A stretch of 64,000 bases of DNA, from assembly GCA_037974335.1 (NCBI GenBank), contig CM075760.1, positions 38,468,182 to 38,532,181 on the forward strand, written 5' to 3'. Below the pieces are notes generated by a model, which saw only the letters and a program-made list of their open reading frames with translations, searched no databases and had not been told where the DNA came from. Each line of letters begins with the position of its first letter. Position 1 is the first letter of the stretch. Made by a program: the position numbers and the translations under genes. Origin of the DNA: Prionace glauca. Taxonomy: Eukaryota > Chordata > Chondrichthyes > Carcharhiniformes > Carcharhinidae. This document shows positions 53,451 to 61,698 of this stretch, piece by piece.

Positions 53451-54383
53451 TCACTTGTGAACTCGCTGATGTCTCAGCAGATGGGATGACTGAATGAATC
53501 CCTTCCCACAGTCAGAGCAGGTAAATGGTCTCTCCCCAGTGTGAACTCGCTGATGTGTCAGTAGGTTGGATGACCGATTGAATCTCTTTCCACACACGGA
53601 GCAGGTAAATGGTTTCTCCCCGGTGTGAACTCGCTGGTGTGTCAGCAGGGTAGATAAATCACTGAATCCCTTCTCACACTCTGAGCAGGTAAAAGGCCTT
53701 TCCCTCTCCCCGCTGTGAATTTGCTGGTGTCTCAGCAGGTTGGCTAACTGAGAGAATCCCTTCTCACAATTGGAGCAGGAGAATGGCCTCTCCCCCGTGT
53801 GAACTCGCTGGTGTGTCAGCAGGGTGGAGGAATCTCCGAATCCTTTCCCACACGCAGAGCAGATGAATGGCCTCTCCCCAGTGTGAACTCGCTGATGTGC
53901 CAGCAGATCAGATGAATCTCTGAATCCTTTCCCACACTCTGAGCAGGTGAATGGTCTCTCCCCAGTGTGAATGCGGTGATGTCTCTGCAGACTGGATAAC
54001 CGCGTGAATCCCTTCCCACAGTCAGAACAAGTGAACAGCCTCTCCTCAGTGTGAACTTGCTGGTGTGCCAGCAGGGTGGATGAATCTCTGCATCTTTTCC
54101 CACACACTGAGCAGATGAATGGTCTCTCCCCAGAGTGAACTCGACGGTGTCTCATTAGATTGGATGAAATACTAAATTTCTTCCCACAATCAGAGCAGTT
54201 GAATGGCTTCTCCCCAGTGTGAACTCGCTGGTGTGTAAGCAGATCGGATGAATTAGTAAATCTCTTCCCACACTGATAACAGGTGAATGGCCTCTCCCCA
54301 GAGTGACTGCGTCGATGTGTTTCCAGCTCAGATGGGGATCTGAATCCCTTTCCACAATCCCCACATTTCCACGGTTTTCCCAT
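53451..54383 (-). CDS. C2H2 zinc-finger protein, 11 fingers, intact
   Basis: 310 residues, uninterrupted, from the ATG at 54383 (an in-frame TGA lies seven codons upstream, so this ATG decides the start) to TGA at 53451. [20 protein letters not shown] starts the first of 11 fingers with canonical C-x2-C and H-x3-H. Linkers are TGERPF or TGEKPF, except between fingers 8 and 9, where SGERERPF has two extra residues. There is no KRAB, SCAN or BTB domain, so effector function is unclear. A nuclear DNA-binding regulator is inferred. The exon starts after an acceptor at 54533-54534 (CTCCTTTTACAG). An upstream noncoding exon at 55086-55202 and the CpG promoter at 57130-57500 fit the same strand. Confidence 0.92.
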   Translation of the reverse strand: MGKPWKCGDCGKGFRSPSELETHRRSHSGERPFTCYQCGKRFTNSSDLLTHQRVHTGEKPFNCSDCGKKFSISSNLMRHRRVHSGERPFICSVCGKRCRDSSTLLAHQQVHTEERLFTCSDCGKGFTRLSSLQRHHRIHTGERPFTCSECGKGFRDSSDLLAHQRVHTGERPFICSACGKGFGDSSTLLTHQRVHTGERPFSCSNCEKGFSQLANLLRHQQIHSGERERPFTCSECEKGFSDLSTLLTHQRVHTGEKPFTCSVCGKRFNRSSNLLTHQRVHTGERPFTCSDCGKGFIQSSHLLRHQRVHK

Positions 54384-54895
54384 GGTGTGGGTGTCTGAGT
54401 CTCAGTGCTTTTCCTGTCACACTAATGGTAAAATGGGTGATGATTTTCCCTGTCCTAACGAATGACTCTGTCAGAGCTTGATGTGAAATTTCGTTTGAGA
54501 TTTCTCATGGCAAATCCTCCCCTTTTAATACCCTGTAAAAGGAGTTTACAAATGTCACCACTGTCAATACAGCTCAGAAACTGAGAACAGACAATTCTAG
54601 TTGCTGTGGAACACTCTTTCCTCACTGACTTAGAGTGAATAATGAATTTGAAACATCTTTGCGAGCCAGCAAATCAATCAAAATGCTCACAAAGGAGTGG
54701 AATTTATCTCCAGATGTATGGAAATCAGAAATAGTGAAATTATGTTCAATTCGGACAGAATTTTAAGAATCTGTGGAACCCCTACAGTGCAGACTATTCA
54801 ACCCATCAAGTCTGCATCAATAATTCGATGAATGAACATGGTTCATTCCTGAATGTGATTTCACAGCAGCAAAACAGAAGAATCCAACCCCTGTA
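54384..54895. other. 5' UTR part of the zinc-finger exon, then intron
   Basis: 54384-54532 is the leader of the last exon, with a small upstream open frame ending in TAG. 54533-54895 is intron without a recognised repeat, apart from a SINE-like scrap at 54765-54815. Confidence 0.55.
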
Positions 54896-55015
54896 ACCAC
54901 TTGTGAACTCACTGGTGTCTCAGCAGCTGGATGACCGACTGAATTCCTTCCCACACACAATGCAGATGAACAGCATCTCCCCAGTGTGAACTCACTGGTG
55001 AATCACACCAACCCC
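54896..55015 (-). pseudogene. zinc-finger relic in the intron
   Basis: Minus strand: remains of one and a half fingers (AGTTCACACTGGGGAGATGC, TGTGTGGGAAGGAATTCAGT, CACCAGTGAGTTCACAAG) without an open frame. It is a leftover of a tandem duplication in the cluster. Confidence 0.75.
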
Positions 55016-55085
55016 AGAGCCATGAAACCTCTTTAAGACAACGGAACAAACTCTAAACGAGAGATGAATGCACAATAATACTCAC

Positions 55086-55202
55086 CTCTGGAACAATTTG
55101 ACTGTTTTCAAATTTAAAACCTCCTGCTGGACCCTGCAGCTGGAAAGATGTCAGAAGCACTGGAGTCAGAGAACAACTGGAGTCTTCAAATCTTCTAATT
55201 CC
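55086..55202 (-). other. upstream exon of the 11-finger gene
   Basis: 117 bases with a good acceptor (CTCCTTTCACAG) and a good donor (CCAGAG|GTGAGT) on the minus strand. It is open in one frame (GIRRFEDSSCSLTPVLLTSF, QLQGPAGGFKFENSQIVPE), but the stop before the ATG of the next exon makes it noncoding in the transcript proposed here. It could code in another splice form. Confidence 0.6.
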
Positions 55203-56021
55203 CTGTGAAAGGAGATTACAAGAGTTATGTGTCAACGGTGGTTAGAGATTAAGAGATAAACATTTTTGTTGGTTTGAGATTGCTGTGTATAAATCCTCCC
55301 CTTCTAACTGAAAAAAGGAGTTTCCAAAATCCATTAGTTAGTCTAGAATATAAATTCATAACATCCTTTCCTCCTGTTTCCAAGCATAGGATTATTTTAG
55401 ATTGAAATGCTGACATTGGTTGCAGTTCAGACAAGATCTTCTAAGATAATTCCTGGCATAAAGGAATTTGTTTATGAAGGAAAGGTTGACACGATGTGTC
55501 TGTACTCATTGGATTTTAGATAAATGAGAGGAGATCTAACTGAAGCATATATGATTCTGAGGGTGCTTGACAGGGTAAGTGCTGAAAGGATGTTTCCCTT
55601 CAACAGGTAATCAAAAATTGCTGGGACAGTTTTAAAAAAGGGACAGAAACGGGGAGCAATTTCATCTCTCAGATGGCCAGTAGCCCATGGAATTCTCTGC
55701 CCCAGTGGGCTGTGGAGACTGGTCATTGCATGTATTTAAGGCTGTGTTCTCACCATTTCATCAACAAGGGAGTTAAGGGTTAGGAAGGCTGGAGGAAAAT
55801 TGACTTATGATAATGACCAGATGAGCTCTGACAAAGGATCATCCAGACTTGAAACTTTAGCTCTAGTCTCTCCACAGATGTTGTCACACCAGAGATTTTC
55901 CAGCATTTTCTTGATCAGATGAGCCATGAGTTTATTGATTCGCAGAGCAACCTTGATGGATTGAATGGCCTCTTCCTGCTCCTAATTCTGATAATGTTTT
56001 TCTTCTGTTACTCGAATGGCC
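55203..56021. other. intron with a CR1 relic
   Basis: 55203-55437 is unassigned. 55438-55830 is a plus-strand relic of the CR1 C-terminus and tail (TAATTCCTGGCATAAAGGAA, ATGAGAGGAGATCTAACTGA, TGGAATTCTCTGCCCCAGTG). 55831-56021 includes TCCAGCATTTTC-type LINE end sequence. Confidence 0.6.
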
Positions 56022-57127
56022 GCACATTCCCCCTGCAGCACCTTCCCCCAGGAAAGGGAGCATCCATTAACCCGCCCTGTCAGTCAATTACTCAAACATT
56101 CCCCCTGCAGCACCTTCCCCCGGGAAAGGCAGCATCCATTTACCGGCCCTGTCAGTCAATGACTCAAACATTCCCCCTGCAGCACCTTCCCCCTAGGGAA
56201 AGGGAGCATCCATTAACCCACCCTGTCAGTCAATGACTGAAACATTCCCCCTGCAGCACCTTCCCCCGGGAAAGGCAGCATCCATTAACCCGCCCTGTCA
56301 GTCAATGACTCAAACATTCCCCCTGCAGCACCTTCCCCCTGGGGAAAGGGAGCATCCATTAACCCGCCCTGTCAGTCAATGACTGAAACATTCCCCCTGC
56401 AGCACCTTCCCCCGGGAAAGGCAGCATCCATTAACCCGCCCTGTCAGTCAATGACTCAAACATTCCTCCTGCAGCACCTTCCCCCTAGGGAAAGGGAGCA
56501 TCCATTAACCCGCCCTGTCAGTCAATGACTCAAACATTCCTCCTGCAGCACCTTCCCCCTAGGGAAAGGGAGCATCCATTAACCCGCCCTGTCAGTCAAT
56601 GACTGAAACATTCCCCCTGCAGCACCTTTCCCCTGGGGAAAGGCAGCATCCATTAACCCGCCCTGTCAGTCAATGACTCAAACATTCCTCCTGCAGCACC
56701 TTCCCCCTAGGGAAAGGGAGCATCCATTAACCCGCCCTGTCAGTCAATGACTGAAACATTCCCCCTGCAGCACCTTCCCCCGGGAAAGGCAGCATCCATT
56801 AACCCGCCCTGTCAGTCAATGACTCAAACATTCCTCCTGCAGCACCTTCCCCCTAGGGAAAGGGAGCATCCATTAACCCGCCCTGTCAGTCAATGACTCA
56901 AACATTCCTCCTGCAGCACCTTCCCCCTGGGGAAAGGCAGCATCCATTAACCCGCCCTGTCAGTCAATGACTCAAACATTCCTCCTGCAGCACCTTCCCC
57001 CTAGGGAAAGGGAGCATCCATTAACCCGCCCTGTCAGTCAGTGACTCAAACATTCCCCCTGCAGCACCTTCCCCCTGGGGAAAGGGAGCATCCATTAACC
57101 CGCCCTGTCAGTCAATGACTCAAACAT
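56022..57127. repeat. 74-bp minisatellite, 15 copies, next to a CpG promoter
   Basis: Fifteen units built on CATTAACCCGCCCTGTCAGT, CAATGACT(C/G)AAACATTCC and CTGCAGCACCTTCCCCC. Two main types differ at the end: CTAGGGAAAGGGAGCAT, and CGGGAAAGGCAGCAT with ACTGAAAC. They alternate, so pairs of units were duplicated. The last unit ends about 20 bases before the CpG-rich segment. Confidence 0.95.
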
Positions 57128-57129
57128 TC

Positions 57130-57500
57130 TCTCACCCTAATCCTAAAGCTCCGCCCACTGGCTGTCCGCGCATGCGCTGTGCTCCGCGCTGAACAAAGAT
57201 GGCGGCCGCGGCACTGGGCCGGATCCCGGATAAAATCCCCGGAACTGCAAACCCGGGACCCGCAAGCTCTTATTCAGGCCTTGCGGCCTACAGCGGGTGT
57301 TCATGAAGCCTCCGTTCTCTCCCCACCCCGGCTCCCGGCTCCATTCCTCCCTCCGCCCCACCGACTCTCACCCGCTGAAAGAAGCATCTCCCGCACTCGC
57401 AGGGCTCCGAGCAAAGTGACACTGCGCATGCCCCGATACAGCACTGCGCCTGCGCACTGGCCTCCTGTGGAGTGAATAGGGCACTTTCCCATCCGCAAGG
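57130..57500 (-). promoter_or_regulatory. CpG-rich promoter and probable first exon of the 11-finger gene
   Basis: Dense CpG in an otherwise CpG-poor region. Contains GCGCATGCGC at 57168-57178, the palindromic NRF1-type site, AAGATGGCGGCC at 57196-57207, a YY1-type site on the + strand, and further TGCGCATGC and CTGCGCATG matches at 57420-57455. On the minus strand a good donor (CAGCGG|GTGAGA) ends a possible first exon at 57372. The + strand YY1-type site hints at a second, divergent start. Confidence 0.65.
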
Positions 57501-58348
57501 AATGATGGTTAACAGCAATGCCATTGTAACCTTAAACAGTGAATATAAAATAACATCGTTAGCTATTGAGATAAATTAATTTAAAAAAGACGCAAATTAT
57601 TGCGAATTGATGATCTGATATTTAAATTTCTTAAAGTTTTCCTGTGGGACTACACAATTATTTGGAAGCTTTTTACTATCTCCTCTCTCTCCCCTTCCCT
57701 GATGGTGCTGACTCTGGCTGGTTTCAGTCGCACAGTCACTACTTCCTCTCGCGTCCTGTCTCTTCCTGATTCTGAATATTCACTGTTTTGCAGAATGATA
57801 CAGCACAAATGGAAACCATTGAGCTCAGTATGCCTATGCTGGCCTTTGGACGATCTATCCAATAAATTCCATTGCCCTGTTGGCAAAGTTAGAACAATAT
57901 ATGCATGCTCTCTTGAACTGAGAGATTATTGGAAAATATATTCCAGGTTGATACACCTCAGACATATTCACCTGAATGGAAAGCTTGATTGTCCCGTTTA
58001 ATAAGCAGATATTAAGTGCTTACTGACTTGTGCCAGTCGCTGTCCGTGATGAATGCCTGTTGCGTGTTACCTTGTAAGTTTTACAGAGGCCACAGTGATG
58101 AGTTTGGTGGGTTTTGGAAACTGGAAATGCCACATGAGCAGCTTGCGGGAATATTTCACCTCACTGCCCATTTTATGTTCCAGTGAACAGGAATCGCTGT
58201 TGTCATTGGCTGAAGCAGTCACTTGTGTTCGCTCTAAAGATGACATTTTAAAGGAGAAACTTGCTTTTGGTGAATAAAAAGTCTGAAATAAAAATCAAAG
58301 GCACAGGAATTGTGTATAAATTAGAATTTTGAGTTGCTGACATCAACT
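57501..58348. other. no gene recognised
   Basis: AT-richer sequence upstream of the promoter. The + strand frame of 133 codons at 57600 has no recognisable similarity or splice context. An AATAAA occurs at 58273 on the + strand. If a divergent transcript exists it would pass here. Confidence 0.4.
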
Positions 58349-58415
58349 GCCCTGGTGGGTCTATTGGTTAGGATTCAGCGGATTCACTGCCCCGGGTCTG
58401 ATTCCAGTCAGGGAC
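58349..58415 (+). tRNA. tRNA-Glu-like relic
   Basis: Reads like tRNA-Glu: acceptor halves CCCTGG and TCAGGG pair, D-arm region TCTATTGGTTAGGATTC, B-box-like GGGTCTGATTCC, and a possible anticodon TTC in GATTCAC. One extra G lies in the D region and several bases of the anticodon stem and variable loop are missing, so it is probably a pseudogene. 58416-58758 is unassigned. Confidence 0.5.
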
Positions 58416-58759
58416 AGAATTTTTGTTTCTGTGTCACTTCCTGGTCAGCACCAGGTCTTTCGGAATCAGTATGAGGGAGATTTACTCATTTACTTCTGAA
58501 TTGGAAATGTCACACGTCAGAAACAAAAAAAAACAGTGCTCGGCGACAAAGTGCGAAGGATCGAGACGGCGATCCAAGGTAAAACCTGGCTGTTAATGGG
58601 ATAGACTTATTGTTTCCACTGACCCAAACACATTCCAGATCTGGGTCCAAATCTCGGGCTCAATGACAAGAAAACCTTTAACTCTATTAACATCGAAAGG
58701 CTCCGACCTCCAGCGAGGTGGAAGCAGTTTTCACTCAGAAACCAGGAACTGAGAGATTA

Positions 58760-59510
58760 ACAAAGAACAAAGAAAAATACAGCACAGAAACTTGTCCTTC
58801 GGCCCTCCAAGCCTGCACCAAACACTTTGCCCGACTGAACTAAAACCCTCTACCCTTCCGGAGACCATATCCCTTCATTCCCATCTTATTCACGTAGTTG
58901 TCAAGATGCCCCTTAAAAGCCACTATCGTATCTGCGTCCACTGCCTCCCGTGACGGAAAGTTCCAGGCACCCCCCACCCTCTGAGCAAAAAAAGGCCTTA
59001 TACATCTCCTTTAAACCTTGGCCTCGCACTTTAAACCTATGTCCCCCAGTAATTGGCTTTTCCACCCTGGGAAAAAGGCTTCTGACTATCCACTCTGTTC
59101 TTGCCCTTCATAATTGTGTAGACTGCTATCAGGTCGCCCCTCAATCTCCGTCTGTCCGGTGAGAACAAACCAAATTTCTCCAACGTCTCATAGGTAATGC
59201 CTTCCATACCAGGCATCATCCTGGTTAATCTTTTCTGTACCCTCTCCAAAGCCCCCACATCCTTCTGGTAGTGTGACGACCAGAATTGAACACTATATTC
59301 CAAGCGTAGCTGAACTGAGGTAGTAAAAATTTGCAACATAACTTGCCAATTTTTAAAATCAGTGCTCTGGCTGATGAAAGCAAGCATGCTGTTTGTCTTC
59401 TTGACTACTTTCTCCACCTGCCTTGTCACTTTCAGTGATCTTGGTACATGTAAACCCAGGTCCCTCTGCCTATCAATACTCTTTATGGTTCTGCCATTCA
59501 CCGAGCACCA
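58760..59510 (-). mobile_element. CR1-type LINE 3' part, degraded
   Basis: Minus-strand frame of 154 codons (59501-59037): MNGRTIKSIDRQRDLGLHVP, LRLEYSVQFWSSHYQKDVGA, RLTRMMPGMEG, then a tail with AAATACAGCACAGAAACTTG at 58780. Closest here to families A and D. 5'-truncated. Confidence 0.85.
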
Positions 59511-59595
59511 TGGGATTTACTGTAATGGCGACACTACCGGAGAATGGAGAACTAGAGTTCTCCCAGAAAAGCAGCAAAGTGTAAAAATAATAGCA

Positions 59596-59632
59596 CCCAA
59601 CGTGGGGCTGGAACCCGCAGTCCATTGACGGT
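59596..59632 (-). other. tRNA-Lys 3'-end-like fragment
   Basis: CACCCAACGTGGGGCTGGAA followed by CCCGC is the reverse complement of the T arm and 3' acceptor strand of tRNA-Lys. The rest of the tRNA is not seen. A retroviral primer site was considered and set aside because the match continues into the T arm and no TGG precedes it. Confidence 0.35.
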
Positions 59633-60029
59633 GGTAAGTTAATGTTGTTCAGATTTACCCCAAAATGGTTTATCACAGATTGAGACTAACACTGTTCTTT
59701 GAATGCAATGAGATGCAGCAAAATTGAATGTAATAGAATGGTCCTTATGATGCCTCAGCTTCAGGTACTCAGGTTAAATTTCTCGAATAACTGTCTGCAT
59801 CCTATCACTGCCTTTCACTATCTGTGTTTGTTCTCAGCCTGTTGCCCATGTGACATTTCCAGTTCAGAAGCAAAACTATAAATCTCACTCCACTGATTCT
59901 GACAGAGGTGCTTTCGACCAGGAAGTAATTCAGGATTGCTTATCAAAAACATTAATTTTTAACATATCGAAACCAGCCTGTGAACCTGCAAGGGCCGAAC
60001 ACGAATCACGAGAGCAGCAAGGTGGTAGG
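59633..60029. other. no gene recognised
   Basis: Mixed sequence without recognisable exon or repeat. Confidence 0.4.
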
Positions 60030-60430
60030 GCGTTTTGGAAAGTTACAGAACATCGAGATCTAGGGGTACATGGTCAGAGCTCATTGAAAGCGGAGTCACA
60101 GATGGACATGATGGTGAAGAAGGCATCCGACATGCTTAGTTTCATTGGTCAGAACACTGAATACAGGAGTTGTACAAGACACTGACATACTGTGTTTAGT
60201 TCTGGTCACCCTATTGTAGAACGGATATTATTAAACCAGAAAGAGTGCAGAAAAGATTTATTAGGATGCTCCCGGGACTTGATGGTTTGAGTTATAAGGA
60301 GTGGTTGGATAGACTGGGGCTTTTTCTTTCTGGAGCGTAAGAGGCCGAGGAGTTACCTTATCGAGGTCTATAAAATAATGTGAGGTATAGACCTGCTAGA
60401 TAGTCAATATCTTTTCCCAACTGTAGGAGA
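60030..60430 (+). mobile_element. CR1-type LINE ORF2 C-terminal relic
   Basis: Plus strand: EHRDLGVHGQSSLKAESQMD, MVKKASDMLSFIGQNTEYRS, then in other frames the equivalent of ERVQKRFIRMLPGLDGLSYK and [13 protein letters not shown]. Multiple frame losses. Confidence 0.8.
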
Positions 60431-60766
60431 GTCTAAGTTTAAAGCACTTTGTTCTTTGTAGAACTGTTTAAAGCATTTATTTTATTGTATTTACTGCTAG
60501 TTTAGAACAGAGTTGTGGACGAGCCTGCTTCAAATCAGCACCAGGTTTAAAAGGAGGCCTGGTGTAGACAGCGGGCAGCGTCTGAGCGGGCAGTGGAGTG
60601 AGTGGGAAGCAGAGTGAGCTAATAGGGCTTAATATCAAAAAGGGCTTGAGGGAAAAAGGGACAGGTGAGTTTGTTTGAAAAAAACAAGGAAAAAAAATTT
60701 TTTTTCAATACTACTACAGCAAGAAACAAGGAAAAAATTTTTTCCCATATAAAATTACAGTGAATA

Positions 60767-61666
60767 ATGGAGGGGCATGTGATGTGTGGTTTCTGTATGA
60801 CGTGGGAACTGGTAGACCCCAGGGTCCTTCCCAGTGACCATGTCTGCAGTAAGTGCAGGTTGCTGGAGGAGCTCCAGCTCAAGGTGGATGAGCTGGCCTC
60901 TGAGCTACAGACACTGAGGCTCATCAGGGGGAGAGAGGGTGCCCCTAGACTGGCTAAATCTAAGGGTCAGGGACAAAAGGGGGCTGCTGGGAGGAGGAAG
61001 GGGGGTGAGGGGCGGAGGCCTCAGCCTCTTAATCTGCATAACAGGTTTGAGGTTCTTGCTTCCAGTCTGGAAGAGGACGAGGCAAGAGAGGTTGGTGAGC
61101 AAACTGCACACGGTACAGTGATGCAGCAGGACATAGGCAAAGAGAAGGGGAAAAGGAACGTAGTAGTGATTGGGGATAGTGGGGTGAAGGGTATTGACAC
61201 TGTCCTTTGTCACAATGACAAAGTGCACAGAAGGGTGTGTTGTCTGCCTGGTGCTCGGGTACAGGATGTCGCAGCTGGGCTGCAGAGGAATCTGGAGTGG
61301 GAGGGTGAGAACCTGGTCGTTGTAGTACATGTGGGTGCCGGCGACGTAGGCAAAATGCGGACTGAGAATCTGGGAAGGGAGTATGAAAAGCTGGGAATGG
61401 AATTAAAAAGTAGAACCGACAAGGTGGTTATCTCTGGGCTACTGCCTGAACCGAGGGCAGACGGGCATAGGGTTGATAGGATAAAGGAAGTAAATGGGTG
61501 GCTCAGGGATTGGTGTGGGAGGAATGGGTTCGAATTTATGGGGCATTGGCACCAGTATTGGGGTAGGTGGGACCTGTTCGGGCAGGATGGGGTTGGTCTG
61601 AATCATGCTGGGACCAGAGTGCTGGCGAATCGAGTAAAGAGGACTGTAGACAGGGCTTTAAACTAA
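60767..61666 (+). CDS. CR1 ORF1: zinc finger, coiled coil and SGNH esterase, intact
   Basis: 299 residues. N-terminus MEGHVMCGFCMTWEL with a second CSKC pair about 20 residues on (C4-type zinc binding), a heptad stretch LLEELQLKVDELASELQTLR, a basic linker, then an esterase fold: NVVVIGDSGVKG (nucleophile Ser), [26 protein letters not shown], and near the end QDGVGLNHAGTRVL, where Asp and His would complete the triad. CR1-clade ORF1 proteins of this kind bind the element RNA. The role of the esterase is not settled. ORF2 follows 33 bases downstream, so ORF2 is probably reached by reinitiation or a similar mechanism. Confidence 0.92.
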   Translation: MEGHVMCGFCMTWELVDPRVLPSDHVCSKCRLLEELQLKVDELASELQTLRLIRGREGAPRLAKSKGQGQKGAAGRRKGGEGRRPQPLNLHNRFEVLASSLEEDEAREVGEQTAHGTVMQQDIGKEKGKRNVVVIGDSGVKGIDTVLCHNDKVHRRVCCLPGARVQDVAAGLQRNLEWEGENLVVVVHVGAGDVGKMRTENLGREYEKLGMELKSRTDKVVISGLLPEPRADGHRVDRIKEVNGWLRDWCGRNGFEFMGHWHQYWGRWDLFGQDGVGLNHAGTRVLANRVKRTVDRALN

Positions 61667-61698
61667 TTAGGGGGGGGGGTGAGAGGGTAGGTGACGCT

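Noticed and set aside
57600-58001. 133-codon plus-strand frame as a gene from the CpG promoter
   Set aside because: No start context, splice sites or recognisable sequence. The length is within chance for this AT-rich stretch.
59596-59632. Retroviral primer-binding site complementary to tRNA-Lys
   Set aside because: The match extends into the T arm, the expected TGG start is absent, and no long terminal repeats are visible nearby.
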